In this document: in pieces, positions 1 to 7,908 of the stretch
Numbering within the stretch: the stretch's first letter is position 1
How the letters are laid out: every line of letters starts with the position of its first letter
Assembly (NCBI GenBank): GCA_045648605.1
Contig: JAZROG010000138.1
Coordinates: 1 to 44,380, forward strand
Length of the DNA stretch: 44,380 nt
Origin: SIG710 sp045648605
GTDB lineage: Bacteria; Bacillota; Clostridia; Oscillospirales; CAG-272
Direction: 5' to 3'
Made by a program: the position numbers and the translations under genes
Notes under the pieces: model-generated
The model's database searches: none
Told to the model about the DNA's origin: nothing
What the model saw: the letters and a program-made list of their open reading frames with translations, nothing else

Positions 1-1836
1 ACTGGTTGTACCTGTTTTTCCTGCGCAATCGACAGTTTTACGAAGTGTTAATGCTTTTGCTGTACCGTTGTTTACAACATTGGAAAGCATTTTTGTCATA
101 ATAGCGGCATTTTCTTCACTGAAAACAATATTTCCGGGGTCTTCGTTGGAAAGCAACACTTCCCCGTCCGCTGTTGTGACCTTAAGATATGAATGAGCGG
201 AATTGAAAACACCGTCATTGGCAAATGCTGTATATGCAGCTGTGATCTCTCTGACCGTAACACCGTATGTGAACTGTCCGAGAGCAAGAGGTGCAGGAGC
301 GATATCGGAAAGTATTTGACCGTTTGAAAGCTCCACAAGCTCAAGAAGACTCTTCATTCCCAGCTTGTCGCGACAAAATTCAAAGGCATTTTGCAATCCC
401 ACGTCTTCCAGAACCTTGACCGCAATTGTGTTTACGGAACGCTCAATAGCACTGTTTATATTTGTCAGACCACCAAAAACATCGGGGAGGTTGTGTGGCC
501 ATGGAGAATTGTTTTCTCTGAAATTAACAGGAGTATCATCATATACCGTTGCATAGGTGATAAGTCCGTTTTCAAGTGCAGGCCCGTAAACAGATACAGG
601 CTTTGTGGATGATCCCGCAGGTCTTACGGTATCGGTTGCAAAATTCTGAACTCGATTTCCCTTCTTCTCTCCCTTTGCGCCTGCAACGCCGAGAATATCG
701 CCGGTGTGTGGATCAATAATTATCATCGAAGATTGAGCGGGCATTCCGCTTGTATGCTCGGGGAAATATTCGTCGCTGAGATATACCTCGTCAAGCACAT
801 TCTGAACGCTCGGATCCATACAGGTATATATCTTAAGACCGCCAGAATAAACAAGAAGGTTAGCAGCCTGATAAGTGTACCCTTTTGCAACAAGGTCCTC
901 AATAACATCATTGATAACCATATCCGTGTACCATGAATTGATGTTGGTATTACCGTCATTGCCCGATGCGAGGTTAAAAACAGGCTCTTGGTCATAAAGC
1001 TCGTTCATGGTCTCCTTGCTGATGAGCCCCTCCTCACTCATCTTCCAGAGGATCGTCTGGCGACGTTCCTTGTTATGCTCCGGAAACCTGATGGGGTTAT
1101 AATAGGAAGGATTGTTGGTGATCGCAGCAATGCAGGCACATTCAAGAAGACTCAGCTCACTGACATCTTTACCGAAATAAGTATTTGCCGCCGCTTGAAC
1201 ACCGTAGCAATTTTGCGAAAGGTTGATAACATTGAGATAGAGAGTCAGAATATCTTCCTTTGATTTTTTACTTTCAAGGTCGAGCGCCCAGAAGATCTCC
1301 TGTATCTTACGCTGGATCTTATAATCATCCTCGCCGGTAATGTTTTTAATAAGCTGCTGTGTTATGGTCGAAGCACCGAATTTGTCCTTTATCGGAAAAA
1401 TGAAGTTGACTCCTGCGCCAACGGTTCTGTACCAGTCAACACCCTTGTGATCCCAAAAACGCTCATCCTCGATGGCAACAAAGGCATTTATAAGATCCTT
1501 TGGAATTTGAGAATAAGGCACAAAAATACTGTTTGAGCCGCCGTAAAGTCGAGCGTCCTCAAGCTCAATGGCAGTACCGATTCGGTTTGCTCTGTCGGTA
1601 AATTCGTAATAATAGAGCTTGGTCGTGGTATTTGTGGTATTCAGCTCAAATTTGGATTCATCCACATTGATATCGATATTATTTTTTACATAGATAGCGA
1701 AGGCACTTCCAACGATTATCGCAGTTATGATGCCAACCAGCATAATAGTCAAAAAGGAATTGAGCAGAAAGATCAGAATTCTTCCCACCAGACCTCTTTT
1801 TTTCCTTGGCTTTGAGTTATTATCCTTGTTTTTCAA
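1..1836 (-). CDS. Class A penicillin-binding protein (PBP1a type), C-terminus beyond the window
   Basis: Bifunctional peptidoglycan synthase: an N-terminal GT51 glycosyltransferase polymerises lipid II and a C-terminal transpeptidase cross-links stem peptides outside the membrane. A TTG start at 1836 is chosen because AAAGGAG lies just upstream and the nearby ATG is out of frame and soon stopped. The reading frame is open for 612 codons to the window edge. A basic cytoplasmic tail is followed by one membrane segment (about residues 20-45). The GT51 motif EDERFWDHKG is near residue 123, then GASTITQQL. The transpeptidase motifs are SSTK at 409-412, SVN at 467-469 and KTGTTS at 607-612, exactly at the edge. 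The missing part should be the end of the transpeptidase domain and any tail. It is transcribed divergently from the small gene at 1971. Confidence 0.95.
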   Translation of the reverse strand, partial: MKNKDNNSKPRKKRGLVGRILIFLLNSFLTIMLVGIITAIIVGSAFAIYVKNNIDINVDESKFELNTTNTTTKLYYYEFTDRANRIGTAIELEDARLYGGSNSIFVPYSQIPKDLINAFVAIEDERFWDHKGVDWYRTVGAGVNFIFPIKDKFGASTITQQLIKNITGEDDYKIQRKIQEIFWALDLESKKSKEDILTLYLNVINLSQNCYGVQAAANTYFGKDVSELSLLECACIAAITNNPSYYNPIRFPEHNKERRQTILWKMSEEGLISKETMNELYDQEPVFNLASGNDGNTNINSWYTDMVINDVIEDLVAKGYTYQAANLLVYSGGLKIYTCMDPSVQNVLDEVYLSDEYFPEHTSGMPAQSSMIIIDPHTGDILGVAGAKGEKKGNRVQNFATDTVRPAGSSTKPVSVYGPALENGLITYATVYDDTPVNFRENNSPWPHNLPDVFGGLTNINSAIERSVNTIAVKVLEDVGLQNAFEFCRDKLGMKSLLELVELSNGQILSDIAPAPLALGQFTYGVTVREITAAYTAFANDGVFNSAHSYLKVTTADGEVLLSNEDPGNIVFSEENAAIMTKMLSNVVNNGTAKALTLRKTVDCAGKTGTTS

Positions 1837-1970
1837 GTTATTTCTCCTTTCAAAGAGAGCATGAAAGCAAATATATGGTAATATTATACACCAATTTTTT
1901 GAATATATTATGAATTCACGGTAATAATAAAATCAACAAGCAAATTTTTTATACATTCAGGGGTAAAAGC

Positions 1971-2330
1971 ATGAAAAAAATTATTTTTTACGCCATCGCC
2001 GCGCTCACCGTGTTCTTGGCATTTTTCTCAATATCCTTTTCTCTTGATAACACAATGAAATACAACCGCTTGAGCGCCAGCTCATCAAATCAGCTTTCGG
2101 ATATCAAAACAAGGCTCACGCGGCTTGAGGATGAAAACGCCTGCTTTGTTGTGCTTATGGAAAATGATGGCATAATAGGGATTTACGACAGCGACAGACG
2201 CTATCTGCTCGGCACCATCAATGTAGATGTAAAAACGCTCCCCGAGGCTGACAGAAAAAGACTCCTCGATGGGATAGAGGTTAAGGATTCCGCAAAATTT
2301 ATTTCACTTTTCGAGGATTATTCAAGTTAA
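1971..2330 (+). CDS. Small membrane-anchored protein with a BofC C-terminal-like domain
   Basis: A 119-residue protein. Residues 1-25 form a signal-anchor or uncleaved signal segment after MKK. A short polar stretch with coiled-coil character follows (about 30-55). The last 60 residues (FVVLMENDGIIGIYDSD, INVDVKTLPEADRKRLLDGI, SLFEDYSS) resemble the C-terminal domain of BofC, the Bacillus intercellular regulator of SpoIVB during sporulation. The resemblance is from memory and covers only that domain; the BofC N-terminal domain is absent. Its function is unknown; an extracytoplasmic role linked to sporulation or envelope stress is a guess. It lies divergent from the PBP gene and converges on the XRE gene, with a bidirectional terminator between them. 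Confidence 0.75.
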   Translation: MKKIIFYAIAALTVFLAFFSISFSLDNTMKYNRLSASSSNQLSDIKTRLTRLEDENACFVVLMENDGIIGIYDSDRRYLLGTINVDVKTLPEADRKRLLDGIEVKDSAKFISLFEDYSS

Positions 2331-2339
2331 AATGCCATT

Positions 2340-2363
2340 TGGGGTTGCAGTTTTGCAACCCCA
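2340..2363. terminator. Bidirectional terminator between convergent genes
   Basis: A perfect inverted repeat, GGGGTTGCA at 2341-2349 and TGCAACCCC at 2354-2362, with a 4-base loop and one more T-A pair outside. It is followed by ATTTTAT on the plus strand and by a shorter T stretch on the minus strand. It sits between the BofC-like gene and the XRE regulator. Confidence 0.8.
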
Positions 2364-2365
2364 TT

Positions 2366-3226
2366 TTATGTATCGGCAAGCATTTTTTCAAAAAGCTGTA
2401 TTTTTGCCTGTGAAAATTCGTAAGCGCCTTTGAAATCCTCGGTTTCCTTGCAGCATTTTTCAAGGCTGTCAAGTATCATGTATAATATTGGCTTAGGCAG
2501 GCTGTTGTCATCATAAATCTGCGAAAGAAGCCCTATTGCTGCCGCATAATTCTCGTTTTTTATAAGCGAAAAGGCGGTAAGCGCATGGAAATATTCGATA
2601 TTATCCCATTTCTCACCTTTGACATTGCTTTTTTCGCAGAAAAGAATCTCGGAAAATTTACAGATGTCGCAAGAACAGATAAAATTAGTCGAAGCATCGG
2701 GAATGTCTATGGCAAGGCTTGGAGAAATATGCGCCATAAGCTCTCCGTGCGCCCTTATGCAAGAAAGGATGCACCCTGTATCGAATACTGTCATTAAAGA
2801 ATATTCCAAGGCTTCCTCGAGCATCTTTGCCGATTTTTTCAGTTCTCCCCTCGAAAAGCATGCTATACCGATATGATATGCAGCATTTGCGAGCATATAA
2901 GTTATCTCATTATCCGAGCCGTCAGCAAGACAGGAAATGCAAAGGTCACGGCAGATCTCCCATTCTCCACTCTTGAATGAGCTGATTATATTTGCATAAT
3001 TCGTGTACTTCCTATAATACATCTCATTTGTATCGCCCTCGGTCAGAAGATATCCCGGCTGAACACCAAGGCGATTGGCAAGATATATCAGGCTTTGAAG
3101 CGAAGGAAGGGCTGCGCCGTTCTCTATCTGGCTCAGCATATTTCGTGTTATTACGTCACCTGCAAGCTCCTTTTGGGTCATAAGCTTGGATGAACGTAAA
3201 TTTTTGATTTTTTCTCCAATATTCAT
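2366..3226 (-). CDS. XRE-family regulator with helical TPR-like C-terminal region
   Basis: A 286-residue cytoplasmic DNA-binding protein. Residues 1-62 are a canonical Cro/CI helix-turn-helix (MNIGEKIKNLRSSKLMTQKELAG, SQIENGAALPSLQSLIYLANRLGV; these are the recognition parts). The remainder is all-helical with repeat character (SCLADGSDNEITYMLANAAYH, KSAKMLEEALEYSL, FHALTAFSLIKNENYAAAIGLL), like TPR-carrying regulators of the Rgg/PlcR/AimR architecture, so it may sense a peptide or a protein partner. No Shine-Dalgarno sequence is evident; the ATG is only 13 bases after the stop of the DivIVA-like gene, so coupled translation from that transcript is likely. No cognate peptide gene was found nearby. 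The function of the effector part is inference. Confidence 0.85.
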   Translation of the reverse strand: MNIGEKIKNLRSSKLMTQKELAGDVITRNMLSQIENGAALPSLQSLIYLANRLGVQPGYLLTEGDTNEMYYRKYTNYANIISSFKSGEWEICRDLCISCLADGSDNEITYMLANAAYHIGIACFSRGELKKSAKMLEEALEYSLMTVFDTGCILSCIRAHGELMAHISPSLAIDIPDASTNFICSCDICKFSEILFCEKSNVKGEKWDNIEYFHALTAFSLIKNENYAAAIGLLSQIYDDNSLPKPILYMILDSLEKCCKETEDFKGAYEFSQAKIQLFEKMLADT

Positions 3227-3239
3227 TCGGTGTTTATGA

Positions 3240-4169
3240 TCACTTCTTTGTTTTTCTCAGCTGTTCTGCTGTTGTTTTCTTTTTATCCTCATGAGCACGA
3301 TATGTGCTGATACTGTTAAGATCATCCTTTACGCCGCGCCATATTGAGTCCTCATAGCTTTTTATCTTGATCTCGGAATTGCTTGATTTGCTCTTGATAT
3401 CCTCCACCGCTCTTTCGAGAACACTGTAAGTATAAGAGGTCACAGAGATAACATCTCTACGGCTTTCGGCGGCTGCAAGTTGAAGCTTTGAAAAAATGCT
3501 CTCCATTGCCCTCTTTGAGGTTTCTTCTATACTTTTTCTCTTCTCTTCAAGCTCTCTTTCGGCCTTCTCCTCAAGGATCCGTGCTTCTTCCCTTGCGGCA
3601 GAGATGATCTCCTCTGCAGTCTTATTTGCCGAGATCAATGTGTCTCCGATGCTTGCACTTGTCTTGTCGTAAAGCGCCGCTTTTTTTATAAGCTCGTCAT
3701 ATTTTTCTTTTGTGATCTCAATTTCCGGGGCTTGCTCCTTGAGTCGCTCGATTTCGGACTTAAGTGATTCAATCTCGTTATATTGCTCTGAAATTATTGC
3801 TTCCTGCCTGTCAAAATCAAGCTTCAAGACCTTTTCATCCCCCTCAAAAGTGCCATCGTTTATTTCTTTTGAAGCTTCATCGGCTTGCATCAATGCGCTA
3901 TCCTCAAGAAGCTGCTTTTCGGCGGAAATTTTTGCGATTTGCGCATCCTTTTCGGCAATTTCTGCTTTTGCTCTGTCAAGCTCGACTTCAAGAACGCCGA
4001 GTTTTTCAGAAAGCTCTCCTGACTCGCTCTCTGCGCGCTTTACTCTTTCATTTGCCGCCGCTTCTCTTTCCATCAGCTCTGCTGAGGAACGCACAATATA
4101 TTCATTTACATCGCTCTTATTATAGCCACCAATGGCATTTCTGAAAACAACATTTTTAATATCGGACAT
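3240..4169 (-). CDS. DivIVA-domain coiled-coil protein
   Basis: A 309-residue cytoplasmic protein. The N-terminus (FRNAIGGYNKSDVNEYI, residues 9-25) matches the DivIVA/GpsB membrane-curvature domain pattern F-x-x-x-x-x-GYx-x-x-x-V-x-x-F/Y. Residues 30-230 are a charged heptad-rich coiled coil, and the tail is very basic (KKKTTAEQLRKTKK). DivIVA proteins mark septa or poles and recruit division, chromosome-segregation or cell-wall factors; which partner this one uses cannot be told. GGAGG precedes the ATG and a good promoter lies at 4208-4236. It is followed by the XRE gene after 13 bases, suggesting a two-gene operon. An antisense serine-rich frame inside it is a shadow. Confidence 0.85.
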   Translation of the reverse strand: MSDIKNVVFRNAIGGYNKSDVNEYIVRSSAELMEREAAANERVKRAESESGELSEKLGVLEVELDRAKAEIAEKDAQIAKISAEKQLLEDSALMQADEASKEINDGTFEGDEKVLKLDFDRQEAIISEQYNEIESLKSEIERLKEQAPEIEITKEKYDELIKKAALYDKTSASIGDTLISANKTAEEIISAAREEARILEEKAERELEEKRKSIEETSKRAMESIFSKLQLAAAESRRDVISVTSYTYSVLERAVEDIKSKSSNSEIKIKSYEDSIWRGVKDDLNSISTYRAHEDKKKTTAEQLRKTKK

Positions 4170-4207
4170 TTTTCATCCTCCAATCGGTTTTTATGACCAT
4201 TTAATAT

Positions 4208-4236
4208 ATGATAACATATTTTTTCAAAATAATCAA
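4208..4236 (-). promoter_or_regulatory. Promoter of the DivIVA-like/XRE operon
   Basis: Read on the minus strand: TTGATT (4231-4236), 17-base spacer, TATCAT (4208-4213). It lies about 40 bases upstream of the DivIVA-like start. Confidence 0.7.
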
Positions 4237-4266
4237 TCACTTTTTTCAATATTTTGTTTTTTTCTC

Positions 4267-4295
4267 TTTACGAAATCGATTTTTTATGGTATAAT
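4267..4295 (+). promoter_or_regulatory. Promoter of xpt-traX
   Basis: TTTACG (4267-4272), 17-base spacer, TATAAT (4290-4295). The transcript would start near 4302, only about 27 bases before xpt, so there is no room for the purine riboswitch that often precedes xpt in Firmicutes. Confidence 0.8.
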
Positions 4296-4328
4296 TATAA
4301 AAATTCAGACTTTTTGGAGGATTTACAA

Positions 4329-4907
4329 ATGGAATTGCTGGAGAAAAAAATATTAAGTGACGGTGAATTGCGCGAAGGCGGAATTTTAAAGGTTGACAGC
4401 TTTCTCAATCATCAAATAGATGTTGAGCTTATGATCGAGATAGGAAAAGAATTTGCAAGGCTTTTTGCAAATAAAAAAATAAATAAAATACTCACCATCG
4501 AAGCATCCGGAATCGCCATTGCTTGCATTGCCTCACAGTTTTTCGGCAATGTTCCCATTGTATTCGCAAAAAAGACGGAATCTTTGAATCTTAGCGGTGA
4601 CGTATATGCTACGGATGTTCATTCCTACACAAAAAATAAGGATTACACAGCGAGAATAGACAAAAAATACATAAACGAAGGTGATAATGTTCTTATTATC
4701 GATGATTTTCTCGCCAACGGCGAAGCCGCTATGGGACTTATGCGCCTTGTTAAGATGGCTGGAGCAGAGGTTGCGGGTGTTGGAATATGCATCGAAAAGG
4801 CATTTCAGCGCGGCGGCGATCTGATAAGAGAAAACGGTGTTACACTCCATTCCCTTGCGATCGTTGACGTCAAGGAAGACGGCTCTATTTCATTTCTTCA
4901 AAAATGA
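4329..4907 (+). CDS. xpt: Xanthine phosphoribosyltransferase
   Basis: A 192-residue cytosolic purine-salvage enzyme that makes XMP from xanthine and PRPP. The ATG at 4329 is chosen because GGAGG lies 7 bases upstream and the length matches the family (about 190). The frame is open further upstream but without a ribosome site. Visible motifs are the PRPP-binding loop VLIIDDFLANGEA (about residues 121-133) and the base-side region TIEASGIAIACIAS (about 58-71). The stop overlaps the start of the next gene as ATGA, so xpt and traX are translationally coupled. No purine riboswitch is present, unlike many Bacillus and Clostridium xpt operons. Confidence 0.95.
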   Translation: MELLEKKILSDGELREGGILKVDSFLNHQIDVELMIEIGKEFARLFANKKINKILTIEASGIAIACIASQFFGNVPIVFAKKTESLNLSGDVYATDVHSYTKNKDYTARIDKKYINEGDNVLIIDDFLANGEAAMGLMRLVKMAGAEVAGVGICIEKAFQRGGDLIRENGVTLHSLAIVDVKEDGSISFLQK

Positions 4908-5665
4908 GCGCTAATATTTTAAAGCTGATAGCTTGTCTTACGATGCTTTCGGATCATGTAGGATACATGATGATGGCAAGCAGCATCGGAGATTATGATA
5001 TAGCGCTTTTGCTTCGTCTTGTAGGAAGAATTTCATTTCCGATTTTTGCATTTCTCATAGCAGAAGGCTTTAAACACACTAAAAATGTAGTCTTTTACAC
5101 GGCACGGCTTTTGGCTGCGGGAATTATATCGGAGATACCCTATAACATATGCTTTCATGGCAAATTGATATACAGAGGCTCGCTTAATGTTATGTTCACC
5201 TTTGTTATAGCTCTTGTCATGCTTATCTTTGCGGATATGTGCATAAAATCCTCAAAAAAAGAAATAAGATTTTTATTTATCATACCACTTTTTGCCGCTT
5301 GTTATTTTGCTCACAGGTTCTCGGTTGATTACGGATATTTTGCGATACTGCTGGTATTCCTATTTTATATTACCGATTCAAATGCGATATCAAGAAAGAT
5401 AATGCTTATCCCCGTCCTTCTTTTGTTTGCGGCGAGAGAATTTATTCTTTCTTTTATAGATGGTGTTTCACCAACTCAATGGCAACAGCAGCAGTTTTTT
5501 TCCGTATTATCCTTCATTCCCCTGCTTCTTTACAACGGCAAGGGAGGATCGTCAGGCAAAACAAAGGGTGCACGAAAGGTAAAACAGTATCTTTTCTATC
5601 TGTTCTACCCCGCACACCTTGTGGCTTTATATTTAATTTTTGTTTTTCTTGTTAAGCTTAAATGA
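4904..5665 (+). CDS. TraX-family integral membrane protein
   Basis: A 253-residue polytopic membrane protein with about seven or eight hydrophobic segments. The opening ILKLIACLTMLSDHVGYMM and the LLRLVGRISFPIFAFLIAEGFKHTKN stretch are typical of the TraX family (the second is described here by its core GRISFPIFAFLIAEG). TraX acetylates F-pilin in Escherichia coli, but chromosomal TraX-like proteins of Firmicutes have no conjugative context and their substrate is unknown. It starts within the xpt stop (ATGA overlap), and its last 8 bases overlap the 3' end of the convergent M14 peptidase gene. No conjugation genes are nearby. Confidence 0.9.
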   Translation: MSANILKLIACLTMLSDHVGYMMMASSIGDYDIALLLRLVGRISFPIFAFLIAEGFKHTKNVVFYTARLLAAGIISEIPYNICFHGKLIYRGSLNVMFTFVIALVMLIFADMCIKSSKKEIRFLFIIPLFAACYFAHRFSVDYGYFAILLVFLFYITDSNAISRKIMLIPVLLLFAAREFILSFIDGVSPTQWQQQQFFSVLSFIPLLLYNGKGGSSGKTKGARKVKQYLFYLFYPAHLVALYLIFVFLVKLK

Positions 5666-6602
5666 CCATCGGTGCTTCGAAGAGCATTCTGCGAAGCTTG
5701 AAATAGATTTCAAAAAGGCTTGATATGGGAAGAGGATTTTCGCCCCTTCCGCATTCGACTGTATAAGCGGATTTTTTCAGCTCCTTAACTGCCCAGTCTG
5801 TAAAGCCTCCGCTTGCGGCGCTTCCCTCTGTCTTCATAAGCTTATATCCGCTCATTCTTTCAAGCATTTTTCCTATTCTGAAGCTTTCCGCAGGAGGATC
5901 GAATTTATCACCGTAATATATCTCTTCTCCCTGTGAATGAAAGGAAATAAACAATCCGATATCATCATTAAAACGGCAAAAATTTGCTAAAAGTCCGCTT
6001 TCGGGCTCGGATTCGGGAGAAAAGCCGCACCATTTCGTCGGTGCTCCGTCAGATATCCTCTGTGCTTCTTCACATCGCAAATATTCATAGAAGCCGGCAT
6101 CGTAATTATGGTTCAGATCCACCCCTCTGCCGTTGGCTTGCCAGCGAGAAAAATCTTCATTTTCTCTGTTCATTTTTAGCAGTCTATCACGCAAGGGATT
6201 ATTTTTTTCGACACCGTTTATCTGATAATCTACTCCGTCGGGATTCAGCATTGGTATTATCATTATACTTCTTGTGGAATTAAGATAGCTTACAGATGTA
6301 TGCCCGATATGACCATTCGCCTCAAAAAGCTCGCAGTATTCATTTGCAAATTTCAGAAGAAGAGCTGTGGTTATCCATTCCATTCCGTGATGCGCGCCGA
6401 TATAAAGGATGCGCTTTTTCCCTTTTCCGAGTGTTATTATGGGGATGCTTTTGTTCATGAGAGAATTTCCGAGAAATGTTACATGGAAGCATTTATATCT
6501 TTCTGCAAAAATATTTATGTATTCTAACATTCTGCGGTGTGTCATCGGGGCATCATAAGGAAGCGTCGCGTTTTTTGTATCTATTGGCGTTTCTTTTTCC
6601 AA
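5658..6602 (-). CDS. M14-family zinc carboxypeptidase / gamma-D-glutamyl peptidase-like
   Basis: About 314 residues. The TTG at 6602 is the preferred start because GAGGTG sits 6 bases upstream; a GTG at 6611 would lie inside that ribosome site. M14 motifs are clear: the zinc ligands H-x-x-E in YIGAHHGMEW, NPDGVDY, the R/N substrate region GRGVDLNHNYDAGF, the third ligand in SFHSQGEEIYY, and the catalytic glutamate in YTVECGRGENPL. No signal peptide is seen, so the enzyme is probably cytoplasmic. Relatives cleave muropeptides (ENP1/MpaA-type gamma-D-Glu-diaminopimelate hydrolases) in wall recycling; that specificity is inferred. It is convergent with traX, with an 8-base overlap. Confidence 0.9.
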   Translation of the reverse strand: MEKETPIDTKNATLPYDAPMTHRRMLEYINIFAERYKCFHVTFLGNSLMNKSIPIITLGKGKKRILYIGAHHGMEWITTALLLKFANEYCELFEANGHIGHTSVSYLNSTRSIMIIPMLNPDGVDYQINGVEKNNPLRDRLLKMNRENEDFSRWQANGRGVDLNHNYDAGFYEYLRCEEAQRISDGAPTKWCGFSPESEPESGLLANFCRFNDDIGLFISFHSQGEEIYYGDKFDPPAESFRIGKMLERMSGYKLMKTEGSAASGGFTDWAVKELKKSAYTVECGRGENPLPISSLFEIYFKLRRMLFEAPMVI

Positions 6603-6670
6603 TAATATCACCTCGCTTTTTGATTCTATAAAATCATATGCTCAAATAAATTCAAATATGAAGGACGAAC

Positions 6671-7315
6671 ATGAAGAGTAAGTATATTAACTTTAATTTG
6701 TTTTTTGCATCGACTCTCACCCTGCTGTATCTTATATACAGTGCGGTTTTATCCCCTATATACATAAGCCTATGCTCGGATATTATATGGCTTGAGAGCT
6801 ATTTACCGTATGTTCTTGAGCTGCTTCTCGAAATCTGCCAGCTTTTTATATGGGTACATATTTTCTCTTGTCTCATCTACTCTGTTAAAAAAAGAAGGTT
6901 GACATTCTTTTTTGTATTTACCGCTGTTCTGACTCTTGCAAGATATTTATTCTCGCCCATTGTTAATATCACAAAAGGCACCGCCTTGGAGCTTACCGAG
7001 ATTTTTGATTCACTTATGTATTTTGGAGCCGATATGCTTATATTGGCTATTGTGTTCCTGATAGTTTTTATCAAGAAAAATAAGGACGGCAGCGGTTATC
7101 TGCGTTTCGGAGCTCTTGCTTCTGCTGTTCCGCTTTTGATATCAAAAATCATCACCAGAATCATATTTGATATTTTTTACGGAGCACCAAAATCGTTTTC
7201 GGAAATACTTGTTATGATATCGTATTATTTTTTTGACATTGTACATGGTGTTGCCGCATATTTTTTGATTTATTGTATATCAAAATTATTGCTGAAAGAA
7301 AAAGAGCACGTTTGA
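6671..7315 (+). CDS. Hypothetical integral membrane protein (six segments)
   Basis: A 214-residue protein with AAGGA before the ATG. Hydrophobic segments fall near residues 8-30, 45-68, 75-95, 113-135, 145-165 and 180-205, with short basic loops (KKRR, KKNKDG) indicating an integral membrane protein of about six helices. I recognise no family or active-site motif. It stands alone between the M14 gene (divergent) and the P-loop gene (convergent) and ends just before a strong bidirectional terminator, so it is probably a single-gene transcript. Confidence 0.75.
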   Translation: MKSKYINFNLFFASTLTLLYLIYSAVLSPIYISLCSDIIWLESYLPYVLELLLEICQLFIWVHIFSCLIYSVKKRRLTFFFVFTAVLTLARYLFSPIVNITKGTALELTEIFDSLMYFGADMLILAIVFLIVFIKKNKDGSGYLRFGALASAVPLLISKIITRIIFDIFYGAPKSFSEILVMISYYFFDIVHGVAAYFLIYCISKLLLKEKEHV

Positions 7316-7342
7316 ATGTTCAGATTATTTTCACAGCATAAC

Positions 7343-7375
7343 AAAACCTCCTATGGAACACCATAGGAGGTTTTT
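7343..7375. terminator. Bidirectional terminator
   Basis: AAAACCTCCTATGG (7343-7356) and CCATAGGAGGTTTTT (7361-7375) form a perfect 14-bp stem with a 4-base loop. A-run and T-run flanks on both sides let it terminate both the membrane-protein gene and the convergent P-loop gene. Confidence 0.9.
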
Positions 7376-7396
7376 AATTATCATTTTGATTCAAAA

Positions 7397-7804
7397 TCAG
7401 ATGTACTTCTTAACAACATCGCTTGCTTCCTCTACAGGAACAGAAGCTGTTGCAACGATCTTTACACCATGCTTTTCGCTGAGCTCATCAAGCTCAACAC
7501 ACATATTTTCAAAGGATGCGATATCAGTACCGCAAACCTTCAGTGTGCCATCGATAAAGAGATCTGTGATATCATGGTTGCTTGCGAGAATTCCCGCAAC
7601 AAAGCCATAGAGCGACTGTGCATCAAAAATGCAATAATCATTGGTGTTGATAAGACGAACCTGGGGCTTAATATCGAATCTGAGCTTTGTGCCCTTTTCG
7701 AGACAAACCACTGCGCCCGAAGAGGTCTCAATAGCCTCGTTAACATTTGCAATAAGCTGCTTTGTTTTTCCTGTACCTTTAACGCCGATGATAAGTTTTA
7801 ACAT
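7397..7804 (-). CDS. Small P-loop NTPase-like protein
   Basis: A 135-residue cytosolic protein starting with a Walker A motif, LIIGVKGTGKTKQL (residues 4-17). A Walker-B-like hydrophobic strand, DITDLFIDGTL, lies at about 79-89. GGAGG precedes the ATG, and a promoter is at 7857-7885. Similar short proteins in Clostridia are often labelled 'ATP-binding' or, misleadingly, 'PilT'; no type IV pilus genes are here. It is far shorter than any complete motor ATPase, and its role is unknown. It may be a minimal nucleotide-binding switch. Confidence 0.8.
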   Translation of the reverse strand: MLKLIIGVKGTGKTKQLIANVNEAIETSSGAVVCLEKGTKLRFDIKPQVRLINTNDYCIFDAQSLYGFVAGILASNHDITDLFIDGTLKVCGTDIASFENMCVELDELSEKHGVKIVATASVPVEEASDVVKKYI

Positions 7805-7856
7805 AATTTACCTCCAAAATGAGTAATAACAAAGGCTTTCACCTGTGTTTATATAT

Positions 7857-7885
7857 ATTATACCAAACTCTTTCGGAAAAAGCAA
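7857..7885 (-). promoter_or_regulatory. Promoter of the small P-loop gene
   Basis: Minus strand: TTGCTT (7880-7885), 17-base spacer, TATAAT (7857-7862), about 50 bases ahead of the start. Confidence 0.75.
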
Positions 7886-7908
7886 TAGTTTTTAGCAATT
7901 TTTTGAAA

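Noticed and set aside
3712..4144. Serine-rich plus-strand frames opposite the DivIVA-like gene
   Set aside because: They are antisense to a coiled-coil gene whose Glu/Lys/Ala codons generate open frames; no ribosome site or promoter on that strand.
4170..4328. Possible purine riboswitch before xpt
   Set aside because: The promoter leaves only about 27 bases of leader and no conserved purine-aptamer core is present.
4904..5665. A conjugative element signalled by the traX-like gene
   Set aside because: Chromosomal TraX-like proteins are widespread in Firmicutes, and no relaxase, coupling protein, integrase or attachment site is present.
7397..7804. PilT-type pilus retraction ATPase
   Set aside because: Far too short, lacks the His and Asp box motifs of secretion ATPases, and no pilus genes are nearby.
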